A stretch of 64,000 nt of DNA from Ignelater luminosus (GCA_011009095.1 VTPC01000674.1:1-64000); one strand, 5' to 3'. Positions 1-12,935 are shown, numbered from the stretch's first letter. Notes: generated from the letters alone by a model not told the origin. Made by a program: numbers and translations.

Positions 1-2766
1 AAAAAGAACCAAGTAATAATTCATTAAATTGGACTAACTCTCAGTGTTTATCAAAACAAGTACGATTTGAAAGTCCTGCTAAATTGTTAGAACACTACAA
101 TGCTTCTCTACATTCTAATATTGTTTCCCAGAATGATATAAAAGAAAAAGCTGATGTTAACATACCAGCGAAGCCTAATAAATCTGCAATGCCTTTTGAA
201 CGTATCTACATGGCTAATATTCCTAACAGGAATTTAGATCTAAGTATAATTGACCATCCAAAAGTTACACTTGCATCCAAAGAAGATTTAGAAAATATCA
301 ATCCAAATAGAGATTTTGGTAAAAATACACTTGCACATATAAAAAATCTAAATGGAAGCACTAATATTGGCAAACGTGTGAAAGATGGCAGAGATTTAAA
401 AATAATGGCGCATGATCATAACACAGACAATAATCAGTATCTTCAAAAATCTGATTGTTTTGAAATTAAAGACTTTGGTTCTGATCTTACAAAGACAGGT
501 CAGACTGCAGTTAAAGCTGGTTTATTACAGGAGAATAATATAATTGACCTTTATAATTATAAACGTGATAATTATAGTACTACTTCTAGATATCATTATA
601 ACTTGGACAATGCAAAATTATGTGGCGTTAAAAATGATGAACAATGTCAAGATAATAAACAAAAACCAGCAAGCTATATGTATGATTCCTTTGATTCACA
701 TGGTTGTGAAACCAATAAACATCAGTGTGGTTGTTTTAATAATAAAGAGCTATTCAAGAACACTAGGAGTAATGCTGCTATACAAACTGAAATGGAATCT
801 GTGCAATCAAACTCTCTTGAAAATTCAAATGATGTTCATAAAAACAGTGACGACCCTACTGTAAAAGACTTATTAAAAATAATTCATCAGCAAAATGATC
901 AATTACTAATTTTACAAAAACAAGTGGCTGCGTTACTTAATAGTAGAGAAATACCAAAGCAAATAGAAGCACAATCACCCACAAATAGGAATGTAAATAT
1001 ATTTGGTGAAAAATGTAGAACAAGTACACAACTTGAGTCGCAAGGTTTATATAATCCATTACAAAACTGCCACGTAAGAAAAGGTCCATTACCTCAGTTT
1101 TCATTAGATGTGATGACTAGCTTTGAAGTATCTATACGTCGTCAACAAAATCTCAATAGAGCTTATAAAGATTCAATAAATCATCAACCTAAGATATGTG
1201 AAGTTTCTGAAAGCGATAGTAATGCATTTAATCACTCATACATTGAAGCAGGTACACCAAATGGTATATGTAATAAAAAAAATACTGATAATACAGAAGT
1301 ATCCTTAACACTTAACGAACCTGTTCATGTACCAGAAACATGTCCATCTCCTGTAAACACTGTTAGAATTGATATGGAAGATTATAGCTCAGAGTAAGTA
1401 TAAATTGCTATATTATTAAAATTTTCTCATAATAAATGTTATCATTTAAGAATTACGAGATATAATTAATTTTTTACAAAGCCAATTTTTTTTCTTATTA
1501 CAGTGATGAAGAGATCAATCCTGATGAGCAGTGGTTTTATAAGAATGTCAAGGTAAATATATGTGAAATATCAGTTTTTGTTTTGGTTTTGTCTCACTTG
1601 ATGTATGTTCTAGTTTTCCTCTGTTGATGCACTAAATTTCTTCTTTCATGAATATATATTTTGGTTCTTTGTACTTACAATGTTCTAGGGTCAAGTTAAT
1701 CAAATTTTGAGAAAATCAGGAATTTGGCCAAGCAATAATTCATCATCAAGTCCTCCTGAAGATTCTAATAATATACTTACATGTAGTATAAGAAAGAAAG
1801 TGAAAGAAGCTACAATAAAGCATTTGAAGAGTATAGGGGTGCATGTACCCACATTAGATGATACTGATGATGCCATCGAGTAAGTTTACAATGCTCTATG
1901 TATTGTTCTATTTTATAACAATTATTATTAAAAGGGGCGTTGAAGAATATATCAAATGCAATTACAATTTTGCATACGAGTAAAGCATTTAATAACATTT
2001 TTATAATTGTAAAAAAACATACAAGTAATAGTTTATGTAGTTTATGTGATATTGCATTAGTGTGAAACAGTTTTTTGTTTGTTGCTTGGTTGCATGATAT
2101 AATTGTCATTCAAGTAAACATTTTAATCGTTAATCGAATACCAGATTAAATTTGTTTCACAATATATCCTATTTATACCAGTTATTCATATTACTGTAGA
2201 TTTTTTTTAAAGACAAGTGTATGTGTAGATAGAATGCGTAATAAACAAATTTCATGAAGATATGTAGTCATAATAAAGTTATTAAAAATTAAAAAAGCTT
2301 GTACTTTGTCAATTATTCAATGTATGTATTTTAAAAGAAAATTAATTCTAATCGAGAGTTTTGTTTTATACTTTAGAATGGAACATCCTAACAATGTGGG
2401 TTATTCTCCAAATGATGTAAGTTTTGCAGTGAAGCAACTTCTAATGAAGTATTTACCTAATGAACAGTTAGCTAAGTTAGCCCATATGCAAACACAAAAA
2501 ACAGCTTCTCCACAACTTGCTGAACAAGCAGGACTTATAAAAAGACGACCAGAATTTTCTTTTGCTACAGTTCAATATATGCAAAAATATAATCTTTTAT
2601 CAGGTAAGTTTGTATCCTGTCTGTTTTCTTGATTTTAATTATAACTCATTTAGATAACAGTAAGCCTAACAATCAGCCTCAGGCAGTACCAGTAATTCGT
2701 CAGGATGACCATTTTGATAGAATTTTGGACATTACTGCGATACGACAACAACCAAAACTATTATAA
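1..2766 (+). CDS. STIL/Ana2-like centriole assembly protein, 3' part (5' end outside window)
   Basis: Five exons join in frame: <1..1393, 1504..1552, 1689..1879, 2377..2603, 2654..2766, all with GT-AG borders. The frame is open from base 3, so the start lies upstream. The visible part is about 657 residues. It is Asn/Ser-rich and low in conservation until a short coiled coil (about residue 290 of the visible part, KDLLKIIHQQNDQLLILQKQ), followed by a C-terminal block containing DEQWFYKNVKGQVNQIL, then SFAVKQLLMKYLPNEQLAKL and FATVQYMQKYNLL. STIL/Ana2 proteins, which build the centriole cartwheel with SAS-6 and PLK4, have this order: disordered body, short central coiled coil, conserved C-terminal motifs. 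The family call is pattern recognition of these motifs and is not confirmed by alignment. The stop is TAA at 2764-2766. Confidence 0.66.
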
Positions 2767-3657
2767 TTAGCAAATATGAAATGTATAACTATGTTTTAAT
2801 TATTTAATTATTTTTATACAATTAGTTAATTTGACTGTTGCTTTACAAATAATTTATTATGTAATTTCGTTGCAATCTATGTACTTTTGCTTAAATAAAT
2901 AATGATTATAAATGATATTTTCTTTTTTTCCTTTTTCTTAATGTAAATGACAAGTTATATGCTCAATTTATTTCTAGTGCTTGAGTGTAAATTGGAATTT
3001 CATTAATAGAGAAAATTAATACAATAATAGTATCAATAAATCCATCGCTAAGAGGTGACATGCCAGTACAAAGCACATGATCAGGTTGTTTTACACCACA
3101 CATTAAAATACAGTCATAACTAATGAAACACGATGTAGATTTTGGAATCCACGTTCAGTAAAAAATGCATCAGGCAAAAAAAGAACATTGTCAAGATATT
3201 TACATTCTATTATAAACACAACTTTGTGTAAATATAAATCAATTTATAATTTGCATAACAGTTTAGTCTTTACTAGAAACTGTCATATGCCAGCCATGAA
3301 AAATGAAATTGTATAATTTAGGAAAACTGATGTTGGACATGTACACACCTTATCACAAATCAGTTACTTGAGAAAATCAGTCCACTCAGCCTATAGCTGC
3401 TGAACTTTTCTCACATGACCGATATGCATCATAACACACGAATACTATATTTATTTATGTAACATTTATAAAGTTGGAAAATATACCTACATTCTCCTTC
3501 TGATATTGGATTTAGTCATAGTAAAAACTAACAAAAGATAATTAAAAATCTTAAAAAGTTGAAGAAACTTTATATTGCCTACAGATTTACTACAAATACT
3601 TTCTGAGTATCATATAAATAAGTCATATTATTTACAGTGACTAGTAGTTTGTGTCTT
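2767..3657. other. Tail-to-tail spacer between STIL-like gene and ISCA1
   Basis: This spacer holds the 3' UTRs of the two convergent genes. On the minus strand an AATAAA (plus-strand TTTATT, 3450-3455) lies about 200 bp beyond the ISCA1 stop and is the likely ISCA1 polyadenylation signal. I see no further coding signal. Confidence 0.5.
2894..2899 (+). promoter_or_regulatory. Polyadenylation signal of the STIL-like gene
   Basis: A canonical AATAAA lies 128 bp after the stop codon, in AT-rich 3' flank. It is the first such hexamer downstream and fits a short 3' UTR. Confidence 0.5.
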
Positions 3658-4409
3658 CTACACACTAAAAGATTCTCCACATCCACATGTTCCTTTTATA
3701 TTTGGATTATTAAATACAAACTCTGAACTTAACTTGTTTTCTACAAAATCCATTTCTGTACCTATAAAAAGCAGAAGAAAATATTTGTTTCAAATTCTAA
3801 TTACTAAATGCACACCTAATAATGTAAGTTGAGCTTTCTTATCAATTATAACTCTCACACCATCTTGAACAACTTCTTCATCCATGCGATCTATTACCAG
3901 TATATGAATTAAATAATAGTTTAGATACAATGCAGATAATTAAATGTTTTACCTTTATGTGTTGCATAATCTAATGTATATGAGAGACCATTACAGCCTC
4001 TTTGTCGAACTCCAATTTTAAGACCAATCTGGAAAAAACAGCTGTCTTACACACATTATGATCTTGTAAATATTGTGATGAATAGTGCTTCGGGAATGAA
4101 TGGGGTAACTTTTCAAAATGAACAAAAGAGGTCACTAAAAGTGGATATACGAAAAGGTTTTTAAGTTCTTAGATGAAATTACTAATTACTTACATAATCA
4201 TTTTTTCCTTCTAGGATCTGCTTAATCCTGTTTACTGCAGCAGGAGTCTGAAACGATTGTTCAAGAATAAAGGTTATGTTCGTAATGTAGGTCATAAACC
4301 AATAAATACGAAACGGGACACTTACTAAAACTAAAGCTGCTCTTGTTGACAAGATTTTTCGATTTTTTACTGCACGTACTGTTGCTGTCGCAACAGCTTT
4401 TGTTGCCAT
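3658..4409 (-). CDS. ISCA1: Iron-sulfur cluster assembly 1 homolog, mitochondrial (A-type carrier)
   Basis: Five exons on the minus strand: 4409..4326, 4247..4194, 4028..3953, 3890..3816, 3761..3658, giving 130 residues, about the length of human ISCA1 (129). The protein is a HesB/IscA-fold carrier. The three cluster-binding cysteines are visible: one in [16 protein letters not shown] and two in the C-terminal GTCGCGESF motif. The N terminus ([18 protein letters not shown]) is basic and Ser/Thr/Ala-rich, as expected for mitochondrial import. With ISCA2 and IBA57 it serves maturation of [4Fe-4S] proteins. ISCA1 is also the protein once proposed as 'MagR', a disputed claim. The start is the first ATG and matches the family N terminus. 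It is divergent from the Mob1 gene. Confidence 0.95.
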
Positions 4410-4736
4410 TTTAAATAAATAATTTCAAATTATAAAAAATCCAAAACGCAAAATCCAAACCTTCAAAGATCAAATACCAATATGTAACAGAGAAAATTCC
4501 CAATCGTCCTTGTTTAAGGATCCCTCTAAATTTTATACATGTAATATCGTCATGTTGGTATAGGATTGGTTCTAGATGGATGACTAAAATCATCTGCTAA
4601 AGCAGTTAAGGTCATTGACAAATAACAGAAAATAGAAAGTGAAACAATACTTCATTATATTACTTATAATATAATTGTATGTATTTACAACAATACTTTA
4701 GTGTGTGCAGTTAAATTCGGTTAACTTGTACTTAAA
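4410..4736. promoter_or_regulatory. Probable shared (bidirectional) promoter of ISCA1 and Mob1
   Basis: Only 327 bp separate the two divergent start codons, so both core promoters and 5' UTRs must lie here unless there are distal non-coding exons. I see no convincing TATA box. The region is AT-rich and lacks repeats. Confidence 0.5.
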
Positions 4737-7700
4737 ATGAGCTTCCTCTTGTAAGTATTCAGATGTTTCTCAATTTATCAAAACCTTTCATTCTATTTTT
4801 ATCCTGAACCAGAAATAAACTTTTTTTGTATTGCATGTCTACTGTAATATTCACTGATTTACAGTGGGAGTCGTTCTTCTAAGACATTTAAACCCAAAAA
4901 GAATATTCCAGAAGGTACTCATCAGTATGAGCTGATGAAACATGCAGCAGCAACGCTAGGTTCAGGAAATCTTCGGTTGGCTGTTATGCTTCCTGATGGA
5001 GAAGATCTTAATGAATGGGTTGCTGTTAACAGTAAGTAAATAGATTTATAGATACAATAGTAAACAAATACAAAAATCATTATATGTGTGGTATTGTAAT
5101 GATTTTGTTGTGCATACATGGTTTCCATAATGATCCTGGTCACAATAATTGTAAAACCTTACAACCTTATCTAACATAAAAGTTATTGATAAACCACTAA
5201 ATCAGAACTAAACATTTTATCAGGATACAGAATTAAATATCGAAGTAAATTATCTTTTAGTTAAATTGTGTCTCGCAAGGCATTCCTATTCCATGTCCCC
5301 TCTTTCTGATACATCTATGTTTAAGGAAGATCTGTTGCATACTAATCAACATATCTACATTGAATTGACATTTGAATTTTACTACTTCTGATTGATTAAT
5401 TATATTCTTAACTTAACAACACAGCTAAGAACACTATGCAACTTAGGATTAAATTATTATCAAATTGAGATACGTTGAGATTGAGAAAATAATGATTCAG
5501 AACAGGCTGTGATTAGTGCAACATGATTGGCAACACTGGTTCTAGGATACCTATTGCCTACAATTTAAGATGTAACTGTGACATTTACAGTATGAAATTT
5601 TGTAATTTTGTTTTCTGTATTCTGTTGTACAGGGTGTCTCATGATGTACATTAGATGTTTCAGCAACATATAGGTCAGTACTAATGTTAGGTAGTTTTAG
5701 GCAAAAACTTTGAAAATAATTCCCACTAAAATTCCTACTTTATTCTTGCACATGTACAATAAATGCATGAATGTTACCTCACCAGCACCATCATTGGTCC
5801 GAACAACGTAAGGGGGAATTGCTGGAAGTCAAAAACCTAAAACTACCAGTAGTAGTCATTACAAGTTGAAAACAGAGCGGCCATTTTGGCTGTCAATATT
5901 GAAGAAGTTGTGGACACTTTTAGTTGTAGACTAAAAAGTAAAAAAAAAGAAAACGTAATTTTACTTATCAAGAGTTTTAATTGCTCTAACCCACTGCAAT
6001 AATTGTCCAAATGGGTTGCCACCATCTTGTAGGCCAGGACTATGTATTGGGTGTGTTTTTAAATTGTTTCATCTGCATCTGAAAACAACACTTTGTTTGA
6101 ATGTATGCTCTAACAGCTTTTTCACATACCTAGTCACAAGGCAGTTCGTTAGAACAGTGCAGGAACTCTAACCTAAAATATTTGTTGTTTATGTGAAAGA
6201 GGGTTTAAATGTTTCAATTAATTTAAATCTAATTTTAAAAGTCCTGCTTGATCAATAATTAATGACAATATCGCCTCGATTACTGTATATCTGACAATCA
6301 TGCTTAAATATTTAACTGTTAATCATCACAATTGATTTACTCATAAATTGTTCATGATGATTAACAACTAGATTTTTAATTGTAATCATTAATTATTAAT
6401 CTGACTAAAATTTGCCCAACATTGTAGCGTACTGGCTGGGATCAAAAGAAACAGTACATTATAATCGAAGTTTGTTATAAAAAAAATTCTAGAAAATAAT
6501 TTAAAATGTTTGATATACATTCATTGTCATTCCTGCTATCAATATGAATCGTGCCATTACGCAAATCTAGAATTGTCACAACTCGGCAGCAGCACTCAAT
6601 ATTGATAACATCTAATCAAACATAACCTTTTACAAAAAATAATTTTAAATATTTAGAAAATTCGCTAAATCTTTTTGCAGTATTGCCAACTTTGCAGCAA
6701 ATGTAAAAAAAAAGAACTTTGGTTAATGTTTTATGTAGTAACTAACACAGAAAAACAAAAAAGATGCTCTGAATTGAAAGATTAGATACTTTTGTTTTAC
6801 ATTATAACATTCCTGACATGATGAAAAGTTGGTACCAAACAGAAGTTATATTTGCGATTCAAATTAATTTTCATGCATTTTAAAGTCACTTGTTTTTGAC
6901 AAACAAACAAGGCTCATGCCTATTACTACATGTGTAAATTTCATTTCAAATACTAAGAAAGCTGAGTGTAAGGCTAACCTTTTTGAAACATTTATCTTAT
7001 TTAAATGTGACTCCAGTATCTGAAACACTTAAATGCTGAAATTATAATTTTATGTGTATTAAAAGAAGTTCCAGGTACATTTAGGGTTAGGTAGCTAAGT
7101 TAGAAGCTTTGTTGGATTTGTGATAATCTTTTAATCCTAGGTTTTGTATTTCAGTTTTATAGTTTTGTTTCTCTTTAGTTTTGTTATGGAGTATGCAATA
7201 AATGAGTATACTGACATGATTTTGATTCTTGGGCAATGTAATGAAAATTACAATAATGAAGCTACCAGGTTTTACGCAGAACGTTTTCCTATTAGGAGCC
7301 ATCCAAGTCATAATGTTATTCGAAATGCTCACCAAAGGCTTAAAGAATCTGAAAATATTATGCCAGTTCATAATTTAAATGGAAGTAAGCCATGAACAGT
7401 AAGAAATACTTGTTTAGAAGAAGACTCTAAATATTGCAGTGAAAAAAGCTGCTGGAAGACAGTTCGAACATTTAGCTTAAGGCACGTTCCGTTATTTAAA
7501 TTTAAATACATTTTATTGTTACAAAACGTACAGGTACCACTGATATTTTACTTCAATTACAAGTAAATAATTAATTTTTAAAAATGTAGTGTTTTGCATA
7601 AATGTGATTTTTTAAATAAATAACTACTTTAGATTGCTCTAGATTTAAATTATTTCAATAGCTAGCCTGATTTAATTTTTCTATTGCAATCAGATGTTTG

Positions 7701-8796
7701 ACTTGGCGTCACCTTTGGCTGTAAAGGTTACGCCGCTTTCGGGGACTCGGCAGCGTTGCCTAGTTTATGTTTCTTGTTTTGGCTTGTGTGAAGAAACCAA
7801 CTGCGTTAGACAATTCGCATTTAAAGTTTTGCCATCACAGTTGATTAAGGAAGGCAGCTACCTGAAGCTTTTAATACAGTTTAGGGACGCCCTGTATAAT
7901 GCAAAAACGTATTTCATGAGAAACAACTAGGTATTTCAAAGCATTATTGAATTTTAAAAATCCAGATATAAAAAGGTGCTAAAAAATATCAATTTATTTT
8001 GACCAGATTGGAAGCATAAATTTTAATTGAATGGTAACTAAAAGAAGCATTCTAATCAACTACCAAGTATTCTGACCCTACTCAATTTCTTTGTTTTGTT
8101 CCAGCTGTTGATTTTTTTAATCAAATCAATATGCTATATGGTACAATAACAGAATTCTGCACAGAGGATAGCTGTCCTATAATGTCAGCAGGACCAAAAT
8201 ATGAATATCATTGGGCAGATGGACATACAGTTAAAAAACCTATTAAATGTTCAGCCCCTAAATACATTGACTATCTTATGACTTGGGTTCAAGATCAATT
8301 GGATGACGAGACATTATTTCCTTCTAAAATAGGTAAAGAGAAAGAGATATTTTTTAAATGTTTTTCCATGAAAATATAATTTTATGCTCTAGTTAATTTG
8401 GCATTTTCACTACTGTTTAAAATTACTGTCTTACTAATTTATATACTCTTTTCTCTGTGTGCTTGTGTGAATAATATAAATAAATGTCATTCATAGGTGT
8501 TCCTTTTCCAAAGAATTTTCTCTCTATTGCAAAAACCATTTTGAAGAGGTTATTTAGGGTATATGCACATATTTATCATCAGCACTTCAGTGAAGTTGTA
8601 CAACTTGGGGAAGAAGCACATCTTAATACATCTTTTAAGCATTTTATTTTTTTCGTACAGGTAAGTACTTTGTACCTATAGACATATAATGTTTATATAT
8701 ATATTTGTTTTGCAGGAATTTAGCTTAATAGAAAGAAGAGAATTAGCTCCATTGCAAGAATTAATAGATAAGCTAACAGCCAAAGAAGCACGATGA
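4737..8796 (+). CDS. mats: MOB kinase activator 1 (Hippo pathway; Drosophila mats)
   Basis: Five exons: 4737..4750, 4865..5031, 8105..8332, 8497..8660, 8716..8796, giving 217 residues (human MOB1A 216). The protein starts [19 protein letters not shown] and runs nearly colinear with MOB1: a Thr-containing N-terminal tail, the Zn-binding Cys/His set ([13 protein letters not shown], then HIYHQHF further on) and the end block [17 protein letters not shown]1 binds and activates LATS/Warts and NDR/Tricornered kinases in Hippo signalling and mitotic exit. The first coding exon has only 14 nt (MSFL plus two bases). Intron 2 is 3.07 kb and carries a MITE and a transposon fragment. The 5' end is shared with ISCA1. 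Confidence 0.96.
5684..5849. repeat. MITE, family A copy 1
   Basis: The ends are inverted: AATGTTAGGTAGTTTTAGG at the left, and CCTAAAACTACC at the right. The same interior (about TTACTCTTGCACATG, then a short gap and AATAAATG) recurs at 46574-46738. The two copies are clearly related but diverged. No coding capacity. Confidence 0.6.
7186..7395 (+). pseudogene. DUF4817-type helix-turn-helix fragment of a DNA transposon
   Basis: About 69 codons read [20 protein letters not shown], then [15 protein letters not shown] and [17 protein letters not shown]. This pattern (EYxDMIxIxGxCxxN, AxxxYxERFPxRxHPxH) is that of the short DUF4817 domain found at the N terminus of insect mariner-like transposase genes. 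No transposase core follows, so it is a relic. It lies within Mob1 intron 2, on the gene's sense strand, away from both splice sites. The family assignment is from memory of the motif. Confidence 0.55.
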
Positions 8797-9009
8797 GCAT
8801 GGCAATTTTCATTTTGCACTATTTTATTCAAACATGCATTTACTGTGACTGCTCGCATCTATAAGTTATGTGCTTAACTAATTATTTATATTTCACCGAT
8901 ACAGAAATCTCATCAGATTTTATCAAGCTGATATCATGTATCATCCTAGATAGATCATTATCCAATCTTTCTTGAAAAATTTTCAATATTTAATGCCTTT
9001 TAAAAATGT

Positions 9010-9040
9010 ATACACACACACAACACATACACACCACACA
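9010..9040. repeat. Imperfect (CA)n microsatellite
   Basis: A short interrupted run of AC dinucleotides in the Mob1 3' flank. Confidence 0.7.
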
Positions 9041-10148
9041 GTTGTGTATATTCCAGAAAGCTTAATGACACTGTCGTAGATTTGTATGATTTAAGTTAAT
9101 TATGTGAATGTTAAATTTTGTAGCTGTGACAATAGAGTATATTATTTTTGCTTTTATTTCGGATCACTTCTACAGTTTCATGTAACTCTGCACTTATCTG
9201 TATTTACTATTTACAGGGTCATTGTACTTTCTCTCAAATATGACATTTTATTACAAAGCAAACACTTAAGCTTCAATTTATTTATATTACACCATTCTAA
9301 AGGGATTTATATAATATTATGTAATAAGACTTACTCTGTATTTTAAGTTTCCTGCACATCATGCAATTAAAAAAGACTGGCTTTTAGATATTGCATATTG
9401 TTTTGAAGTGCCGTTTTTGTTTAGTAAAAGCGAATTTGTTCAATCTGTCGTGCTAAGATATAGAAACTTGTTTGTAGCCAAGATTTAATTTGTTTTATCA
9501 TATTAATATGTGCAAATTGTTATAAGGTTATTAAAGCACACACAGTATGAATGAGGCAAATACAAACATATGTATGTATCAATATAACAATTATACACTA
9601 TTCACCAGTGTACTTTTTAGGGAGGACTGCAGTTATTAATCTCTACAATTCACTTAGAAATCGTACTTCCTAATGAAAATTACATCTAAACAGCAGGGGT
9701 GGTTTTTGCTGGATGACACAGAAGCACATGCTGCCTCAAAATAAAATTTCAATTAACGTCTATTAATTCAGTTTATTTCAATAATAATAAATAAACCTCA
9801 ATACTAACTTCCGATGCTCTGCTGCCAGAAACTGAATATCCAGATGTGCTAAAGCATGAATGTGGCAATACTTACTGCTCTTTTATATTTACTAATAAAT
9901 TAATCAATTAGTTGGCAGAAAAATTGATCAATATTTTAAATATAAAAAAGGTAATTATTGTAAACTCTTTATGCTAACCAAACTTAAAAACTCACACCAC
10001 TAGATAACATGGAAATAAACAAATATTTAACCCACACACCATTAACAACCTTGCAATGTAAATGTTATGTGTGCCCTCCAGCCACCATTTTTACAGGGTT
10101 ACATGAGTTCAACAGCCCTATTTATAGCATATATATGATCAGATAAAA

Positions 10149-10371
10149 AGTTATAAGGGTTGATCATGAAAAAATAAATTCATGTCTTAGCTTATAGCTG
10201 TCGATGACAAAATTTATTAATTTTACAAAATTGAAATCATTTTCAATAAGTTGCAGCTTGTTATTAATTAATAGACTTCTCAAATATGTTGATAGTGACT
10301 TTTACATTCATTTCAGATCTAAATTAAGCTAAGACATAAATTAATTTTTCCATGGACAATCCTTGTGAACC
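10149..10371. repeat. Short foldback/MITE
   Basis: Inverted arms of about 45 bp. The core ATGTCTTAGCTTA at the left matches TAAGCTAAGACAT at the right, and matching continues outward with mismatches (GGGTTGATCATG against CATGGACAATCC). No coding sequence. Confidence 0.55.
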
Positions 10372-10411
10372 ATGGCTAGCGAGATAACAAGGTATTTGTT
10401 TATTTCAAGTA

Positions 10412-10552
10412 CAGTGAAACCTCTCATAACGGACAGCATCCATACCAAAAGAAAATGTCCATAATCAGAGGTATCCACTATGAAGAGGTAGAAACACGTG
10501 GATTATAATGATTTGCTTTATACAAAGGTGTTCGTTGAGAAAGGTTTCACTG
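10412..10552. repeat. pogo-like MITE, 141 bp
   Basis: TA target dinucleotides flank inverted ends CAGTGAAACCTCTCATAACG and TTGAGAAAGGTTTCACTG. The CAGTgnAACCTC start is typical of pogo/Tigger-type members of the Tc1/mariner superfamily. Non-autonomous. Confidence 0.75.
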
Positions 10553-12097
10553 TAGTTTATTGTTCTGAATGAAGTAGGTATAATATTTCATAATTCTGAT
10601 TATGTGTCTCCTTATAAAATAAAGCACAAGCTACCACTGCTAAACAGACTACAATAATGCTATTGCTTTTTCTAAAATACAATTTATACATAAATTAGAA
10701 AGATTTACAACTGTAGTGCTACCTGCTATTCATGTTGTTTCTGCAGTGTAACATTGAAACTTTGTTGTTGTTTTTGAATCTTGATCTCAACAGATTTCAT
10801 TGTTTCAAATCTTATTTTGCTGTTAATCAATTTCAAACATAATCTTAATCTAGGGCAGTGTTTGTCAAGCTTTTTGAGGCCATCTATTCTACATAATCGA
10901 TGACAGCCATTTCCAAAAAATGACACTCACATACTAAAAGCTCTCATATTTTTGTTACTACTGACCTGTTGTACTCGTGTTGCAGCTCATATAACCTGCA
11001 GAAGGATAATCTCTAAACAGCATTAATTGTATATTATGAGTTTTGTTTTTAGATTGCACTGCTAGTTCGAATGCTATCTGCTTGAACCACAGCAATTTTA
11101 AAATACCAAAGTTGTGCTGTAGGGATCTAATTGGTAAACACCAACACTACACAAATTACAACCATGTGACTACAATGCTTGATCTTACATTTATTTAACA
11201 TACTTTTTAGGTTATATTACTTTACCCAAATTGTTGCACTGCATATCGTACATGAAACCGGCGTTTGAACGCATGCTTGAACAAAGTCGTGTGATTTTCA
11301 AACAAACTAGACAAGTGCTCGAACAATTTAAAAATAACATTCTAGGCATTCGAGTGTTGAAACTGCTTTTTGAGTAATTTAAAAACATACCCTATCTATG
11401 TAAATCAGTGATGGTTTCACATAAAGAACAAGTGAGCAAGTCGCACCCTAACAAAACAAGCATGCAATCTAAAATTGATATTCAGTAATATTTAATTTTA
11501 AATCTGTTGCTAAATATCAAAAACTATTTTTTTTTAACGCAAAACAGTTCTTTTCAAGCTATTTATTTGATGAAAAACTAAAATTTAAATAGACCTCACC
11601 CAATTTAAATTTGGTAAGTAAACAAAATGTGAAAAAAGGAAACAACAACTAGTTTTACAAGATGATTTAGATTTAACTTTAGAATGTAGAGTCCTGAATC
11701 AAGAATTTAAGTTTTTAAATATTCTTGCGTATTTAATATGCAATAACATGGCACACTTAGTTTTTTGTCAAAGTTCTTGGCAAATAATATGATTTTTTGA
11801 TAAATCCATAGCAACCTATGCATATTTGTAAAACTCGAACAATAATCTTTTCATGTAAATCTAGGCCAACTATACATTCCATTACAAAAAATAAATTGCA
11901 TGGCATTTGTTGAAAACAGTAGATTTTAACGAAAAACTAAGTATGCTATGTTATTACAAATTAAATTTCTTATCAAAAAGTCTTTAGATAACTCTTCAAA
12001 TAAGCTAGATATGAGGAAAGTTGTTTTTAGAAAAAATCATTCATTAATATTTTGAAAGATATTAATATTCAAATTTTGTTTTCACATTTGATTTCAG

Positions 12098-12455
12098 GAT
12101 AAAAACATCTGGGAATGCAAAGCATAACCACAACGAACTCCGTTTTGTTCTTTCACCGCCCATTTTGACCATGTTCCCGAGGTGATGTCAAAAAACTAAA
12201 AGTATATGCATCTCTTATTTTTTGATGTAGAATATGATTCTAAAGTAAAAAAAATTTTCAAATTTTGGTGGCCATTTTGACCATGTTCCCGAAGAGATAT
12301 CAAAAAACAAAGACACCACCTGGTCTTTAGTTTTTGATGTAGAATCCAAATCTGAAGTAGTCAAAATTTCAAAATTTAAAAAAAATCCACACAGACTTCA
12401 CATATTCAGTAACGAACGGAGTTTGTTGAAAAGCAACCTGTGGTCATGAAAACCA
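12098..12455. repeat. Dispersed repeat/MITE, family B copy 1, with internal tandem unit
   Basis: The element starts near AAACATCTGGGAATGCA and has inverted sub-ends (ACCACAACGAACTCCGTT and AACGGAGTTTGTT...TGTGGT). Inside, a unit of about 110 bp beginning CCATTTTGACCATGTTCCCG is repeated twice in tandem. A second copy lies in inverse orientation at 63640-63935. Confidence 0.65.
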
Positions 12456-12774
12456 TTTTTCACTATCATCAAAACTAAGTCAAATGCCCCATGATGACAA
12501 CCAATTTAACCCACCCTGTACATATTGTGACAAGAAATTAGTGCTATCAGAATTCTCTGTCTTATGTTTTAAGCAATAAAAAAAATTAGTTAGTTACAAT
12601 CCTTTATAGGCCTTTTCAGGTAAATAAAAAGGTCTCTTGACAAACAAATTAGACTGGGCAAAGTTTATACCAAATGAATAGTTTTAATTTAATTGAACCA
12701 AAGATCAATACATAAAATATAGAAATGGAAATATTGGCTGCACAAAACTAATAACAAGACCACGGACCCCCATA

Positions 12775-12935
12775 AGCTGCAAGTACTCAGCCAGCTGCGT
12801 TATACATTTGATTAAGTGACTTTTGTTTGCACTTGTCAACTGGTCTACTATACAAGTACCACCCAGGTGATTCCCCGCTAACATTTTATTCATGTGTACT
12901 GTCTTATTTCTGGCTGGTCAGTCAGCGCTTATAGG
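12775..12935. repeat. Dispersed repeat, family C copy 1
   Basis: Shares ordered blocks with 55945-56130: TTATACATTTGA, GTCAACTGGT/GTTAACTGGT and CTGGCTGGYCAGTCA. The copies are strongly diverged, and no ends are defined. Confidence 0.45.

Larger units (their letters stand above)
5032..8104 (+). other. Mob1 intron 2, TE-bearing
   Basis: This is a 3.07 kb GT-AG intron. It holds a CAGGGTGT-type terminus near 5628, a MITE (5684-5849), a DUF4817-like relic (7186-7395) and an inverted CCCTGTA terminus near 7890. The outer two may bound one degraded element of about 2.3 kb, but their similarity beyond the first ten bases is poor. The rest shows nothing recognisable. Confidence 0.45.
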
